Source: CAYNLK01 sp964398055
GTDB taxonomy: Bacteria > Chloroflexota > Anaerolineae > 4572-78 > J111
Assembly: GCA_964398055.1 (NCBI GenBank)
Contig: CAYNLK010000002.1
Coordinates: 1 to 64,000 of the forward strand
Length of the DNA stretch: 64,000 nucleotides
Direction of reading: 5' to 3'
The position numbers and the translations under genes are program-made. Shown here in pieces: positions 1-7,666 of this stretch. The notes below the pieces were generated by a model, which was given only the letters and a program-made list of their open reading frames with translations, did not search any database and had not been told where the DNA came from. Each line of letters starts with the position of its first letter. The first letter of the stretch is position 1.

Positions 1-1
1 C

Positions 2-406
2 ATTTATTCTGTCCGGCTTTGGCTCGTTTTTAATCAAACAATTCGGCCTATAACAATATATGGTCGCCAGGATGAAAATATTGATGAACGTAAGATTTAT
101 ACCTTAAAGGATCTTCCAAATATTGTGTCTGTAGTGAAAGATTTTGATTTCTTACTTCAAGAAAAGTGGCGCATTGCGATTGAGCGTCCTGGAAGTGGAA
201 ACACAAAAAATATTGGCTCACTTAGTAACATTCAAGATTTGGTTGATGGTAATGGCCCATTTGTGCCTTATGGGCCAGAGGTATTTGATGACTATTGGAT
301 GAATTATCTAACTAATGATATGGCGCGAGCGATAGACTCCGAAGTTCTCTACCATAATCTTGATGAATATTGGGAGTGGCGTACCCGTATTCCTTTGAAA
401 CGATGA
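2..406 (+). CDS. Hypothetical protein, 5' end outside the window
   Basis: The reading frame is open from the left edge to a TGA at 404-406, giving at least 134 residues, so the true start lies upstream of the window. I do not recognise the family. The visible part is soluble-looking and rich in aromatic and acidic residues, with no clear membrane segment or metal-binding motif. A GTG at 125 could be an internal start, but the frame continues upstream of it without interruption, so a longer protein is more likely. About 95 bp without a gene separate it from the toxin-antitoxin pair. Confidence 0.6.
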   Translation: MYSVRLWLVFNQTIRPITIYGRQDENIDERKIYTLKDLPNIVSVVKDFDFLLQEKWRIAIERPGSGNTKNIGSLSNIQDLVDGNGPFVPYGPEVFDDYWMNYLTNDMARAIDSEVLYHNLDEYWEWRTRIPLKR

Positions 407-500
407 AACACAATTTGAATACCGGTGTGGAATGTCACATGATTCAGAGAAGTGTAAAAAGTGGACTTGAATAAAGTAAGGCTAAGGTGGAGGTGAGTCA

Positions 501-803
501 ATGGCTACTGTACAGACTAAACTTGATCTATTGCAGGAAGTGGTGGCAGAAGACGAGAACCTGGGGCGAGTTTTAGATAAATTGCTGAAAGTATTTTTGG
601 AACAGCATCAAGCTCGCTTAGAAAGATATTCCGCCGAGCTGGAACAATTTGAAAGCCGCTATGGAATGTCATCTGCTGAATTTTATCAGAAGTTTGAACA
701 CGGCCAGTTGGGGGATGCTATGGATTTCTTCGAATGGGCCGGTTTATTTGAACTTCAGCAAGATCTGCTAAAAAAAATAGAGCGTTTGGAAACGGCTCAA
801 TGA
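501..803 (+). CDS. Putative antitoxin of a TumE-type toxin-antitoxin pair (TumA-like)
   Basis: A 100-residue, mostly helical acidic protein with a good Shine-Dalgarno (GGAGGTG) just before the ATG. The central segment (MSSAEFYQKF, then GDAMDFFEWAG near residue 72) resembles small proteins found next to DUF6516/TumE-like toxins. It overlaps the next gene by 4 bp (ATGA), as expected for a coupled antitoxin-toxin operon. It appears intact, while the toxin downstream is frameshifted. The assignment rests on context and recall of the family pattern, so it is moderate. Confidence 0.6.
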   Translation: MATVQTKLDLLQEVVAEDENLGRVLDKLLKVFLEQHQARLERYSAELEQFESRYGMSSAEFYQKFEHGQLGDAMDFFEWAGLFELQQDLLKKIERLETAQ

Positions 804-1200
804 ATGATGCTGCCGATTATGTGATTTACATAAAAACTTTTCTGATTTCTGAACCAGCTATTGTCGATTTAAAGATTGTTCGGGAAGAAACCCAGGGAAA
901 AATTGGACTGTACCGCTTTCGGTTGTCGCTGGCAAACGGCGACCTATTGGAGATTTTTGAGCGGTTTTCTGTTGAGTCTGAGCGAGTCGAAGTAACCAAA
1001 TATAAACCAAATATAGCTTCCAGTGGCAAGACAATCAGGGGGTTCTGCGTAGGCGATGGGATAATGCCCCCCATCATCCTGAATTGGTGACGCATCCCGA
1101 TCATGTGCACGAGGGAGCTGAAGCTCAGCCCCAACCTCATCTTCCGGTAACAGCTATCGATGTCTTGCAAGAGATTATCGCTATAATCAAGGAGACCTAA
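800..1200 (+). pseudogene. TumE-family (DUF6516) toxin, frameshifted by an 11-bp tandem duplication
   Basis: The frame opened by the ATG at 800 stops at 1090 after an atypical tail. The conserved TumE C-terminus, with a KYSFQWQ-like start and RWDNAPHHPE followed by THPDHVHEG, is instead encoded in another frame up to the TAA at 1198-1200. The cause is visible: the 11-mer AACCAAATATA occurs twice in tandem at 994-1004 and 1005-1015. Removing one copy restores a continuous protein of about 129 residues through VTKYSFQWQ. So the toxin is probably inactive while its antitoxin survives. A sequencing or assembly error is possible but less natural than slippage at this kind of repeat. asnS begins immediately after the restored stop. 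Confidence 0.8.
994..1015 (+). repeat. Perfect 11-bp tandem duplication disrupting the toxin gene
   Basis: AACCAAATATA is present twice head to tail. The insertion of 11 bp shifts the downstream frame. The deduced pre-duplication sequence matches the expected TumE family continuation. Confidence 0.9.
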
Positions 1201-1201
1201 A

Positions 1202-2539
1202 TTGAGCAAAACTGTCACCATCCAAAAAATTGCCGCCCACGTGGGCCAGGAAGTCACCATCAAGGGCTGGCTCTACGCCAGAACCGACAAGGGTAAATTG
1301 CAATTCCTGCAAGTGCGCGACGGCACCGGCATCATCCAGGCGGTGCTGTTCAAACCCAACCTGCCGGAAGAGACCTTTGAGGCCGGCAAGCGATTGACCC
1401 AGGAGTCGGCTGTGATCGTCACCGGCGTGGTCAAACAGAACGAGCGGGCCCCCGGCGTGCCGGGCGGGTACGAGATCGATACGGCTGCTTTGCAGGTGGT
1501 CCAGGTGGCCGAGGAGTACCCGATCACCCCCAAAGAGCACGGGGTGGAATTTCTGCTGGAAAACCGCCATCTCTGGATTCGCAGCCGCTTGCAGTGGGCC
1601 GTGCTCCGCCTGCGGGCCACGGTGATGCGGGCCTGCCGCGACTGGCTCGACAGCCACGACTACATCGAAATGTCGACCCCCATCCTGACCCCGGCCGCGG
1701 GCGAGGGCACCACCACCCTGTTTGAGGTGGATTATTTTGGCGACAAGGTCTACCTGGCCCAGACCGGCCAGCTCTACAACGAGGCCAACATTTACGCCTT
1801 TGGCAAAGTCTACTGCTTTGGGCCGACCTTCCGGGCCGAAAAGAGCAAGACTCGCCGCCACATGACCGAGTTCTGGATGATCGAGCCGGAGATGGCCTAT
1901 TACGACCTGGACGATTTGATGGCGATGGAAGAGGAGTTTGTCAGCTATATCGTTCACCGTTGCCTGGAAGAACGCGCCGACGAGCTGAAGGTGCTGGAGC
2001 GGGATACCAGTATGCTGGAAAAGGTCGTTCCGCCCTTCCCGCGCATCTCCTATGACGAGGCCATCGAGCGGATCACCAACATCAGAGCCGCAACGGACGA
2101 TCCGGAGTTGCGGGAACTGCTGGCTATCGAGTGGGGCCAGGATTTTGGCAGCCCGCACGAAACCGAGCTGACCAGGCAGTACGACCGGCCCATCTTTGTC
2201 TACGGTTTTCCCACCCAGTGCAAAGCCTTTTACATGGAACCGTGGCCGGGCCGGCCCGAAGTGTGCAAGAGCGTCGATATGCTCGCCCCCGAAGGCTACG
2301 GCGAAATCACCGGCGGCAGTGAGCGCATTAGCAGCCCGGAATTGCTGCTCCAGCGCATTCACGAAGAAAAGCTGCCGGAAGAGGCGTTCAAGTGGTACAT
2401 CGATCTGCGCAAGTATGGCAGCGTGCCTCACAGCGGCTTTGGCCTGGGTATCGAGCGGACCGTAGCCTGGATTGCCGGGATTCACCACGTCCGCGAAACC
2501 AATCCCTTCCCGCGTACTCTAGGCCGAGTCTATCCCTGA
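1202..2539 (+). CDS. asnS: Asparaginyl-tRNA synthetase
   Basis: Charges tRNA-Asn with asparagine in the cytoplasm. The 445-residue protein has an N-terminal OB-fold anticodon-binding domain (about 1-105) and a class II catalytic core. Motif 2 reads FRAEKSKTRRHMTEFWMIE, the pattern typical of AsnRS rather than AspRS, and motif 3 is GFGLGIERTVAWI near the C-terminus. The start is a TTG directly behind the ruined toxin gene, supported by an AAGGAGA ribosome-binding site at about 1189-1195. Length matches the family. The toxin ORF end and the RBS overlap, so asnS may once have been read from the toxin-antitoxin transcript. Confidence 0.95.
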   Translation: MSKTVTIQKIAAHVGQEVTIKGWLYARTDKGKLQFLQVRDGTGIIQAVLFKPNLPEETFEAGKRLTQESAVIVTGVVKQNERAPGVPGGYEIDTAALQVVQVAEEYPITPKEHGVEFLLENRHLWIRSRLQWAVLRLRATVMRACRDWLDSHDYIEMSTPILTPAAGEGTTTLFEVDYFGDKVYLAQTGQLYNEANIYAFGKVYCFGPTFRAEKSKTRRHMTEFWMIEPEMAYYDLDDLMAMEEEFVSYIVHRCLEERADELKVLERDTSMLEKVVPPFPRISYDEAIERITNIRAATDDPELRELLAIEWGQDFGSPHETELTRQYDRPIFVYGFPTQCKAFYMEPWPGRPEVCKSVDMLAPEGYGEITGGSERISSPELLLQRIHEEKLPEEAFKWYIDLRKYGSVPHSGFGLGIERTVAWIAGIHHVRETNPFPRTLGRVYP

Positions 2540-2582
2540 TCGATTGATGACACTTGCCCCGGAACGAAGTGAAGGAGTTTGT

Positions 2583-2625
2583 AATTCGCTATTCGCCATT
2601 CGCCATTCGCTATTCGCTATTTGTG
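2583..2625 (+). repeat. Short tandem repeat cluster (attcgc-type)
   Basis: Between asnS and the next gene the units CTATTCGC and CATTCGC recur about five times in tandem. It is one of several intergenic heptamer-like tandem repeat clusters in this window. No coding capacity is visible. Confidence 0.7.
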
Positions 2626-2629
2626 ATCG

Positions 2630-3037
2630 ATGAAACTACTCCTCTTTCAGGCCAAAAAATTCTACTGGGCCTCTTTTTCCAAAACGCTGGACGACGTGCC
2701 GGCGCAAGAGGTAGCCGAAACCGTGACTGAGGCCGTGGTCGTCTTTCTGCATGCCGAGGCGGAGGATGAGGTCAAGCCCAAGTTGGAAACCAGGGTGGTC
2801 AAGCAGATCAAGTGGTTGGCCAACAAGCGGCAGTTTAAGAACGTGGTGCTGCACTCCTTTACCCACCTGTCCGGCTCGACAGCCTCGCCCGAGTTTGCTA
2901 AAAAGTTGTTGGATGGCCTGGCGCAGCGGCTGGGCGACACCGGTTATCAGGTCTGGCAGACGCCGTTTGGTTACTTCTGCGAGTGGGAGCTGGCCGTCTA
3001 TGGTGACTCGCTGGCCAAGGTGTTCAAGGAGTTGTAG
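2630..3037 (+). CDS. Stand-alone archaeal-type threonyl-tRNA synthetase editing domain
   Basis: A 135-residue protein that matches, by pattern, the N-terminal editing domain of archaeal ThrRS (Pfam tRNA-Thr_ED). It has MKLLLFQ at the N-terminus, a VVLHSFTHLSGSTASPE segment (archaeal form: YPYAHLS-x-x-LASPE) and a TPFGYFCEWEL segment (archaeal form: APFGWYKSF). In archaea this DTD-like domain hydrolyses Ser-tRNA-Thr. Here it has no synthetase core, so if active it would work in trans. It stands alone between asnS and a carbamoyltransferase; the substrate is an inference from the family. Confidence 0.75.
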   Translation: MKLLLFQAKKFYWASFSKTLDDVPAQEVAETVTEAVVVFLHAEAEDEVKPKLETRVVKQIKWLANKRQFKNVVLHSFTHLSGSTASPEFAKKLLDGLAQRLGDTGYQVWQTPFGYFCEWELAVYGDSLAKVFKEL

Positions 3038-3115
3038 CGAGCATTGCATCAACTTGCCAGAGCGAGGATTCCGAAGATAATCTGATGAAAATATATCATT
3101 GACCAAGGAGCAAGC

Positions 3116-4108
3116 ATGAACACCAAACTATTTCAAAAAGATTTTATCACCACCCCGGATTGGAGCGTGGAAGATCTGAATACCATGCTGGATGTGGCCT
3201 TTCGCCTCAAGGGTGAGTTTGCTATGGGTGTACCCCATGACCACATTTTGCGAGCCAAAACCCTGTATATGCTCTTTTTTGAGGAGAGCACCCGCACCCG
3301 TAACTCTTTTGAGACCGGTATGACCCAACTGGGCGGTCACGCCGTCTACCTCACCCCCAAAGCCACCCAGATCGATCATGGGGAAAACGCCAAGGATACC
3401 GGCATTGTGTTGAGCAGCTATGGGCACGCCATTGCCATTCGCGACTGTCGTACCGGCATCGGCCAGAAATATCTGTACGAGATGGCCAAATGGGCCGACG
3501 CGCCCATCTTCAATATGCAGGATGACGTGGACCATCCCTGCCAGGCGATGGCCGATTTGATGACGCTGATGGAGCTGTTTGGCCGGGATCTGCGCGGCCG
3601 CAAATTTGTCATCTCCTGGACCTACGCCCCCAAATATGTCCGCCCTTTGAGCGTGCCCCAATCGCTGGTCTGGTTGATGCCCCGCTTTGGCATGGACGTG
3701 ACCCTGGCCTACCCCGAGGGTTACCACCTGATGCCGGAGGTAATGGACGTTGCCCGTAAAAACGCCGCCGACGCCGGCGTGACCCTGACCGAAACGCACG
3801 ACATGGACGCCGCCTTTGAAAACGCCGACTTCCTCTATCCCAAGTCGTGGGGACCCATTATGGTTACTGAAAACGAAGCGGAGGTTGAAGCCATGGCGGC
3901 CAAGCATACCGGTTGGCGGGTTACCCAGGCCAAGATGAATCTGGCCAAGAAGCACGCCGTCTATATGCACTGCATGCCCATTGACCGCAAGCACGAGGCC
4001 GATGATGACGTTATCGACGGGCCGCAGTCGATCATTTACAAGCAGGCGGAAAACCGGCTGCACATCCAGAAGGCGCTGATGGCGTTGACCATGAGCAGTC
4101 GTGGTTGA
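3116..4108 (+). CDS. Ornithine/aspartate carbamoyltransferase-family protein, substrate uncertain
   Basis: The 330-residue protein has the carbamoyl-phosphate-binding motif STRTRNSFE near residues 56-64, a HPCQAMAD segment (ornithine transcarbamylase HPxQ) and a late HCMPI motif where ornithine carbamoyltransferases have HCLP. It would transfer the carbamoyl group of carbamoyl phosphate to an amine. The HCMP variant, and a YPKSWGPIM segment in the second domain, differ from ordinary ArgF and recall acetylornithine/succinylornithine or YgeW-type relatives, so the acceptor is open. A clear RBS (AAGGAG) precedes the ATG. No other arginine genes are adjacent. Confidence 0.75.
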   Translation: MNTKLFQKDFITTPDWSVEDLNTMLDVAFRLKGEFAMGVPHDHILRAKTLYMLFFEESTRTRNSFETGMTQLGGHAVYLTPKATQIDHGENAKDTGIVLSSYGHAIAIRDCRTGIGQKYLYEMAKWADAPIFNMQDDVDHPCQAMADLMTLMELFGRDLRGRKFVISWTYAPKYVRPLSVPQSLVWLMPRFGMDVTLAYPEGYHLMPEVMDVARKNAADAGVTLTETHDMDAAFENADFLYPKSWGPIMVTENEAEVEAMAAKHTGWRVTQAKMNLAKKHAVYMHCMPIDRKHEADDDVIDGPQSIIYKQAENRLHIQKALMALTMSSRG

Positions 4109-4140
4109 TTTTGCACTCTGAGGTTGTGACTCCTCCTGAT

Positions 4141-4169
4141 GGGCAATGCCGGTATGAACGGCATTGCCC
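4141..4169 (+). terminator. Hairpin downstream of the carbamoyltransferase
   Basis: GGGCAATGCCG and CGGCATTGCCC form an 11-bp perfect stem around a 7-nt loop, followed by a T-rich stretch with no long U run. It sits about 30 bp after the stop codon and probably ends that transcript. Confidence 0.6.
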
Positions 4170-4221
4170 ATTCCATTTTGGATCAACTTTGTGACAAAAG
4201 TCACTGCCGGTTTTATTTCAC

Positions 4222-4284
4222 TCCATTTTTAGGCGACCGGTACTTACAAAGTGCCGGTCGCCTTATCTGCCTAAAATTTTGGGC
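4222..4284. repeat. Short member of a palindromic repeat family (related to 50593-50719)
   Basis: A palindrome GGCGACCGGTACTT/AAGTGCCGGTCGCC is flanked by inverted ATTTTTAGG and CCTAAAATTTT ends. The same ends and core arms occur at 50593-50719 with about 65 bp more in the middle, so this copy looks like an internally deleted version. It ends 20 bp before the putative promoter of the regulator operon. Confidence 0.65.
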
Positions 4285-4303
4285 ACTCCCTAATCTTACA
4301 ATT

Positions 4304-4331
4304 TTGACAAAAACAGGCTGATTTATATCAT
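4304..4331 (+). promoter_or_regulatory. Putative promoter of the riboswitch/PocR operon
   Basis: TTGACA at 4304-4309 and TATCAT at 4326-4331 are separated by 16 bp and lie just upstream of the cobalamin riboswitch. This is a good sigma-70-like match, inferred from sequence only. Confidence 0.5.
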
Positions 4332-4339
4332 ATAGGCTG

Positions 4340-4525
4340 CAACGAGATATTGAACAATATCCAATACGCCAAAGCGCGCCTCTCGTTGGTTTGGTTTTGA
4401 CCCGAGAGGCCCGGGGTGAAGCCGGTGGGCTGTCAATGTTCGGCAGTGAGTCCGGGGCTGTCCCGCAACTGTAAGGCCGGTAGGCCGAGCCAGATCCCCC
4501 GCTTTTGGCAAGCTGGTTTGTACTT
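4340..4525 (+). promoter_or_regulatory. Cobalamin (adenosylcobalamin) riboswitch
   Basis: The leader contains the hallmark conserved core of the cobalamin aptamer: a GCCGGTG element, a GTCCGGGGCTGTCCCGC segment continuing as AACTGTAAG (about 4450-4475), and a B12-box-like GAGCCAGATCC near 4486-4496. It lies directly upstream of a PocR-domain kinase gene and is followed at 4532-4570 by an intrinsic terminator, so it can act by transcription attenuation. A B12 switch fits a pathway whose key enzyme, diol dehydratase, needs adenosylcobalamin. Exact boundaries are approximate. Confidence 0.88.
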
Positions 4526-4531
4526 TCGTGG

Positions 4532-4570
4532 AAAAGGAACAACCAAACGCTGGGGTTGTTCCTTTTTTTT
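4532..4570 (+). terminator. Intrinsic terminator between riboswitch and kinase gene
   Basis: AAAAGGAACAACC (4532-4544) pairs with GGTTGTTCCTTTT (4554-4566) around a 9-nt loop and runs directly into eight Ts. It ends 15 nt before the AGGAGG of the next gene, so transcription must read through it to express the regulator. It is very likely the expression platform of the cobalamin riboswitch. Confidence 0.85.
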
Positions 4571-4596
4571 GCGATTGAGTGCGCAGGAGGTGAGCA

Positions 4597-6006
4597 ATGT
4601 ATGACCTCGGTCCTTCGTCGTTTGATCTTTGCATTGGCGATGTCGTAGACGTCGGTGTTTTGCAAAGAATTCAAGACACATTTTCTAAAGCAATGGGCGT
4701 TGCTTCCGTTACCGTGGACCGCATTGGCAATCCGGTGACCCACAACAGCAACTTTCAACCGATTTGCCAGATGATTCGCCGAACCGAAGCCGGCCTGGCC
4801 CGCTGCAAAGAGTGCGACGCCCAGGGTGGGTTGGCCGCTTACAGCTCAAACAAACCGACTGCCTACCAATGTATGGGCGGCCTGATGGATGTGGCCGCCC
4901 CCATTACGATTGAGGATGAGTATATTGGCTGCATTTTGTGTGGGCAGGTAGTGCTGGAAGAAGATCGGGATGAGTTTGTCAAGGATATTGTCGCTCGCAA
5001 TGTTCGGCTCGGCTTGCCGCGGGATGAAGTGTTGTGGGCGGCCCGACAAATTCCGGCCATTCCCCGCGAGCGGCTCGACGCGGCCGTGGAGATGTTGGTG
5101 TTAACGGCCAACCACATTATTGAAATCGGCATGACCAATTTGACCCAGGCCCGGCTGTTGAAAGAGGCTCAGGAAAAAGCCGCCCTGCAAGCAGCTTTAC
5201 AAAGCGCCCAGTTGCGGGCGCTGCAATCACAAATCAATCCCCATTTCCTGTTCAATTCCTTGACCCTGGTGGGATATACGGCTTTAGAGGAAAACGCGCC
5301 CCGGACGGAGGAAATTGCCTATTCTTTGAGCGATCTGCTGCGCTACAGCCTGCGCAACACGGCGACTCTGGTCACGTTAGGCGAGGAGATCGAGATGATC
5401 GAACGTTACCTGGCCATTCAGAAGATGCGTTTTGGCGAGCGCCTGGAGCGGGTCATCGAAGTCGAACCTTGCTTGGAGCAGATCCGCATCCCCTGCATGC
5501 TCCTCCAGCCCCTGGTGGAGAACGCCGTAGTTCACGCCGTTGAACCACTGACCCGCCCGGTTACCATTTATGTGCGCGCCTGGCCTGAAGCTGGACGAAT
5601 GTGGCTGGAGGTGGCCGATGATGGTGTTGGCATGTCTCCGGATCTGGTGCAAGCGTTTGAGGCGCGGTGTTTCCCCAGGCAGACGGGCCGGCGCCCCTCC
5701 CTGGGACTGCAAAATGTCATTCAGCGCCTCGAGGGGGAATACGGCGATCAGTTTTCATTCAAGATTGAAAGTAAGGTTCAAGAAGGCACCAGAATATTGC
5801 TCTCCTTGCCGGTTGGCAGCCGTTCCCAGAGTCGATTGTCACAAATTGACCCGGAACTCAGCCCTACCCAAACTCCCAACATGTGGGAACAGATCATCTC
5901 TTTGACCAAATCGATGCAGTTCAAAAACCAACCTCCCCTGGCCTGTTCTACCTGCCCGCACGATGTCTTTAGCTGCGGCGGGCAATGTCTCAGCCGCACC
6001 GACTAG
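4597..6006 (+). CDS. PocR-domain sensor histidine kinase (LytS/YesM-like core)
   Basis: Probable propanediol or cobalamin-pathway sensor. Residues about 10-170 form a PocR-type ligand domain with the cysteines RCKECDAQG and YQCMGG. A coiled coil of alanine/glutamine heptads follows, then the HisKA-like box INPHFLFN (phospho-acceptor His) and a HATPase domain with QPLVENA, DDGVGMS and GLGLQN. The last 20 residues hold an unusual cluster C-x2-C-x7-C-x3-C (CSTCPHDVFSCGGQC), perhaps a metal or redox site. No membrane segment is seen, so it is cytoplasmic. AGGAGG lies 6 nt before the ATG. It forms an operon with the response regulator 43 bp downstream, under the cobalamin riboswitch. Confidence 0.88.
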   Translation: MYDLGPSSFDLCIGDVVDVGVLQRIQDTFSKAMGVASVTVDRIGNPVTHNSNFQPICQMIRRTEAGLARCKECDAQGGLAAYSSNKPTAYQCMGGLMDVAAPITIEDEYIGCILCGQVVLEEDRDEFVKDIVARNVRLGLPRDEVLWAARQIPAIPRERLDAAVEMLVLTANHIIEIGMTNLTQARLLKEAQEKAALQAALQSAQLRALQSQINPHFLFNSLTLVGYTALEENAPRTEEIAYSLSDLLRYSLRNTATLVTLGEEIEMIERYLAIQKMRFGERLERVIEVEPCLEQIRIPCMLLQPLVENAVVHAVEPLTRPVTIYVRAWPEAGRMWLEVADDGVGMSPDLVQAFEARCFPRQTGRRPSLGLQNVIQRLEGEYGDQFSFKIESKVQEGTRILLSLPVGSRSQSRLSQIDPELSPTQTPNMWEQIISLTKSMQFKNQPPLACSTCPHDVFSCGGQCLSRTD

Positions 6007-6049
6007 AACGGGCCAGTCAGGCGAGTGGGGGAGGCAGAGAGGATAAGAA

Positions 6050-7657
6050 ATGCCCGGTCTAATCGTGGCCGATGACGCCGAAATTATCCGCTCGACGGTG
6101 GCGCGGGTTGTGTCTGGACGGAAAGAGTTGGGCCTGTTCCCGGTCGTCCAGGCCCGGAACGGCCAGGAAGCCATTGAGCTGGCCCGCCAGATGGCCCCGG
6201 ATGTGGTGATTATGGATATCAAGATGCCGGGTCTCGATGGGCTGGAAGCCGCCTCAATCATCCGCCGTGAATTTCCCACATCCAAGTTGATCATCTTGAC
6301 CGCTTACGATGAGTTTCCCTATGTTCAGGAGGCGCTCAAGCTGGGCGCGGTCGATTTTCTGCTCAAGCCGGTCCGCCCGGCCAAGTTGCTGGAAGTGCTG
6401 GCTCAAGTAAAAGGCCAGTTGCAGCAGGAGCAGGCCCAGCAGGCCGAGGTAGAAAAAACCAGGACTCGCTGGCAAAAAGCGTTGCCCCTGGTTGAAGCCA
6501 GCCTGATTGAAAGTTTGATTAGCGGCCTCAGGCCAGAAGGCGCCACTCATGAGGAGGCCCTCCAACAACTGGGTAAAACGATCTCCTGGCCGGTGGTGGC
6601 GGTAGCCCGGATCAACCGCTTTGGCGCGTCGGTGCAGGGGATGTCGGCCGATGAGCTGCACCATTTCTATACCTCGCTCACCGATATCGTCCGCCAAACG
6701 ATGCCGCAGCCGGATCGGGCTCTGGTTGGCTTCAGCCGGCCGGGGCGGGTGATCGCCATTGTCTCTGCTGATCAGGACCCCGGCACCGTTGATGAGTTAC
6801 GCGGCCTGGGCGAGACGATCGCCCGGGCCATTTCGGCTGGGAGTTCGGTCACGGCTACGGTCGGCCTGGGCAATCGCTACCCGGAGCTGAATTCAGTGCC
6901 GCTATCCTATGCTGAGGCCGGCCTGGCCTGCCGGCACAGCGTGAGCCAGGATCAAAGCAGCGTGGTTCATATTAGCGACGTCCACCATTTGTCTCAGGCG
7001 GAGCGCTTACCTTACCCGGTTCAGTTGGAACAAGAGCTTTTGCACGCTGTCCGTCTGGGCCAGGCGCAAAACTGCGCCAGGCTGATGACCGAGCTGGTCG
7101 ATTTTTTGATGTATCAATCCAAGAAGTCGCCGCAAACTCTCCACGATCGTTTGGCCGAGTTGATGACCCTGATCTCCCGGGCTGTCATTGAGGCCGGCGG
7201 TGAGGCAGCCAAAGTGCTGGACCTGTCTCACCGGCAGGCTGTGGCTTTGGCTGAACGTCAGACTGTGGCCGAGATCCGGGCCTGGGCGCTCAATAGCCTG
7301 GCCGAGTTGATGACGACCATCCAACCGGCACTGGTCAACAAGGATCTGGTCCAGCAGGCCATTGAGTATATCCACGAAAACCAGCGCCAGCCGGAGATGA
7401 CTTTAAAGGATGTGGCCAGCGCGGTCAACCTGAGTCCATCCCACCTGGCTTATCTACTCAAGGAGAATCTGGGGGTTAGTTACAAGAAATATCTGACCTC
7501 GCTGCGCATGGGGCAGGCCAAAAAACTGTTGCGAACGACCGATCTGACCGTGACGGCCATCGCCCAGGCAGTTGGGTATCCCAATACCACCAACTTTTAC
7601 CGTCTATTCCAGCGAGAAACAGGCACAACCCCGGCGGATTATCGTCACTCGATTTGA
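6050..7657 (+). CDS. Response regulator with AraC-type DNA-binding domain (YesN-like)
   Basis: The 535-residue protein has a receiver domain at 1-120 (acidic pocket DDAEI, phospho-acceptor Asp in VVIMDIKMPG, conserved Lys in LLKPV), a long middle region, and two AraC-family helix-turn-helix motifs at about 430-535 ending in TTPADYRHS. It follows the PocR kinase and should be its partner. In enteric bacteria PocR itself joins the PocR domain to an AraC domain in one protein; here the same functions are split into a two-component system. The predicted targets are the divergent promoters near 11040-11520. Confidence 0.88.
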   Translation: MPGLIVADDAEIIRSTVARVVSGRKELGLFPVVQARNGQEAIELARQMAPDVVIMDIKMPGLDGLEAASIIRREFPTSKLIILTAYDEFPYVQEALKLGAVDFLLKPVRPAKLLEVLAQVKGQLQQEQAQQAEVEKTRTRWQKALPLVEASLIESLISGLRPEGATHEEALQQLGKTISWPVVAVARINRFGASVQGMSADELHHFYTSLTDIVRQTMPQPDRALVGFSRPGRVIAIVSADQDPGTVDELRGLGETIARAISAGSSVTATVGLGNRYPELNSVPLSYAEAGLACRHSVSQDQSSVVHISDVHHLSQAERLPYPVQLEQELLHAVRLGQAQNCARLMTELVDFLMYQSKKSPQTLHDRLAELMTLISRAVIEAGGEAAKVLDLSHRQAVALAERQTVAEIRAWALNSLAELMTTIQPALVNKDLVQQAIEYIHENQRQPEMTLKDVASAVNLSPSHLAYLLKENLGVSYKKYLTSLRMGQAKKLLRTTDLTVTAIAQAVGYPNTTNFYRLFQRETGTTPADYRHSI

Positions 7658-7666
7658 TTGTAGCTG

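Noticed and set aside
994..1015. Programmed frameshift in the toxin gene
   Set aside because: There is no slippery heptamer or downstream stimulatory structure; the exact 11-bp tandem copy explains the shift better.
1187..2488. A 433-codon open frame on the minus strand opposite asnS
   Set aside because: It lies wholly opposite a gene with clear AsnRS motifs, has low-complexity His/Gly/Pro composition and no family pattern. Similar antisense frames opposite the carbamoyltransferase (3128-4204) and pduG (17471-18571) were rejected for the same reason.
4213..4758. Minus-strand open frames across the riboswitch leader
   Set aside because: The region is fully explained by the repeat, promoter, cobalamin aptamer and terminator on the plus strand. 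The frames show no family match.
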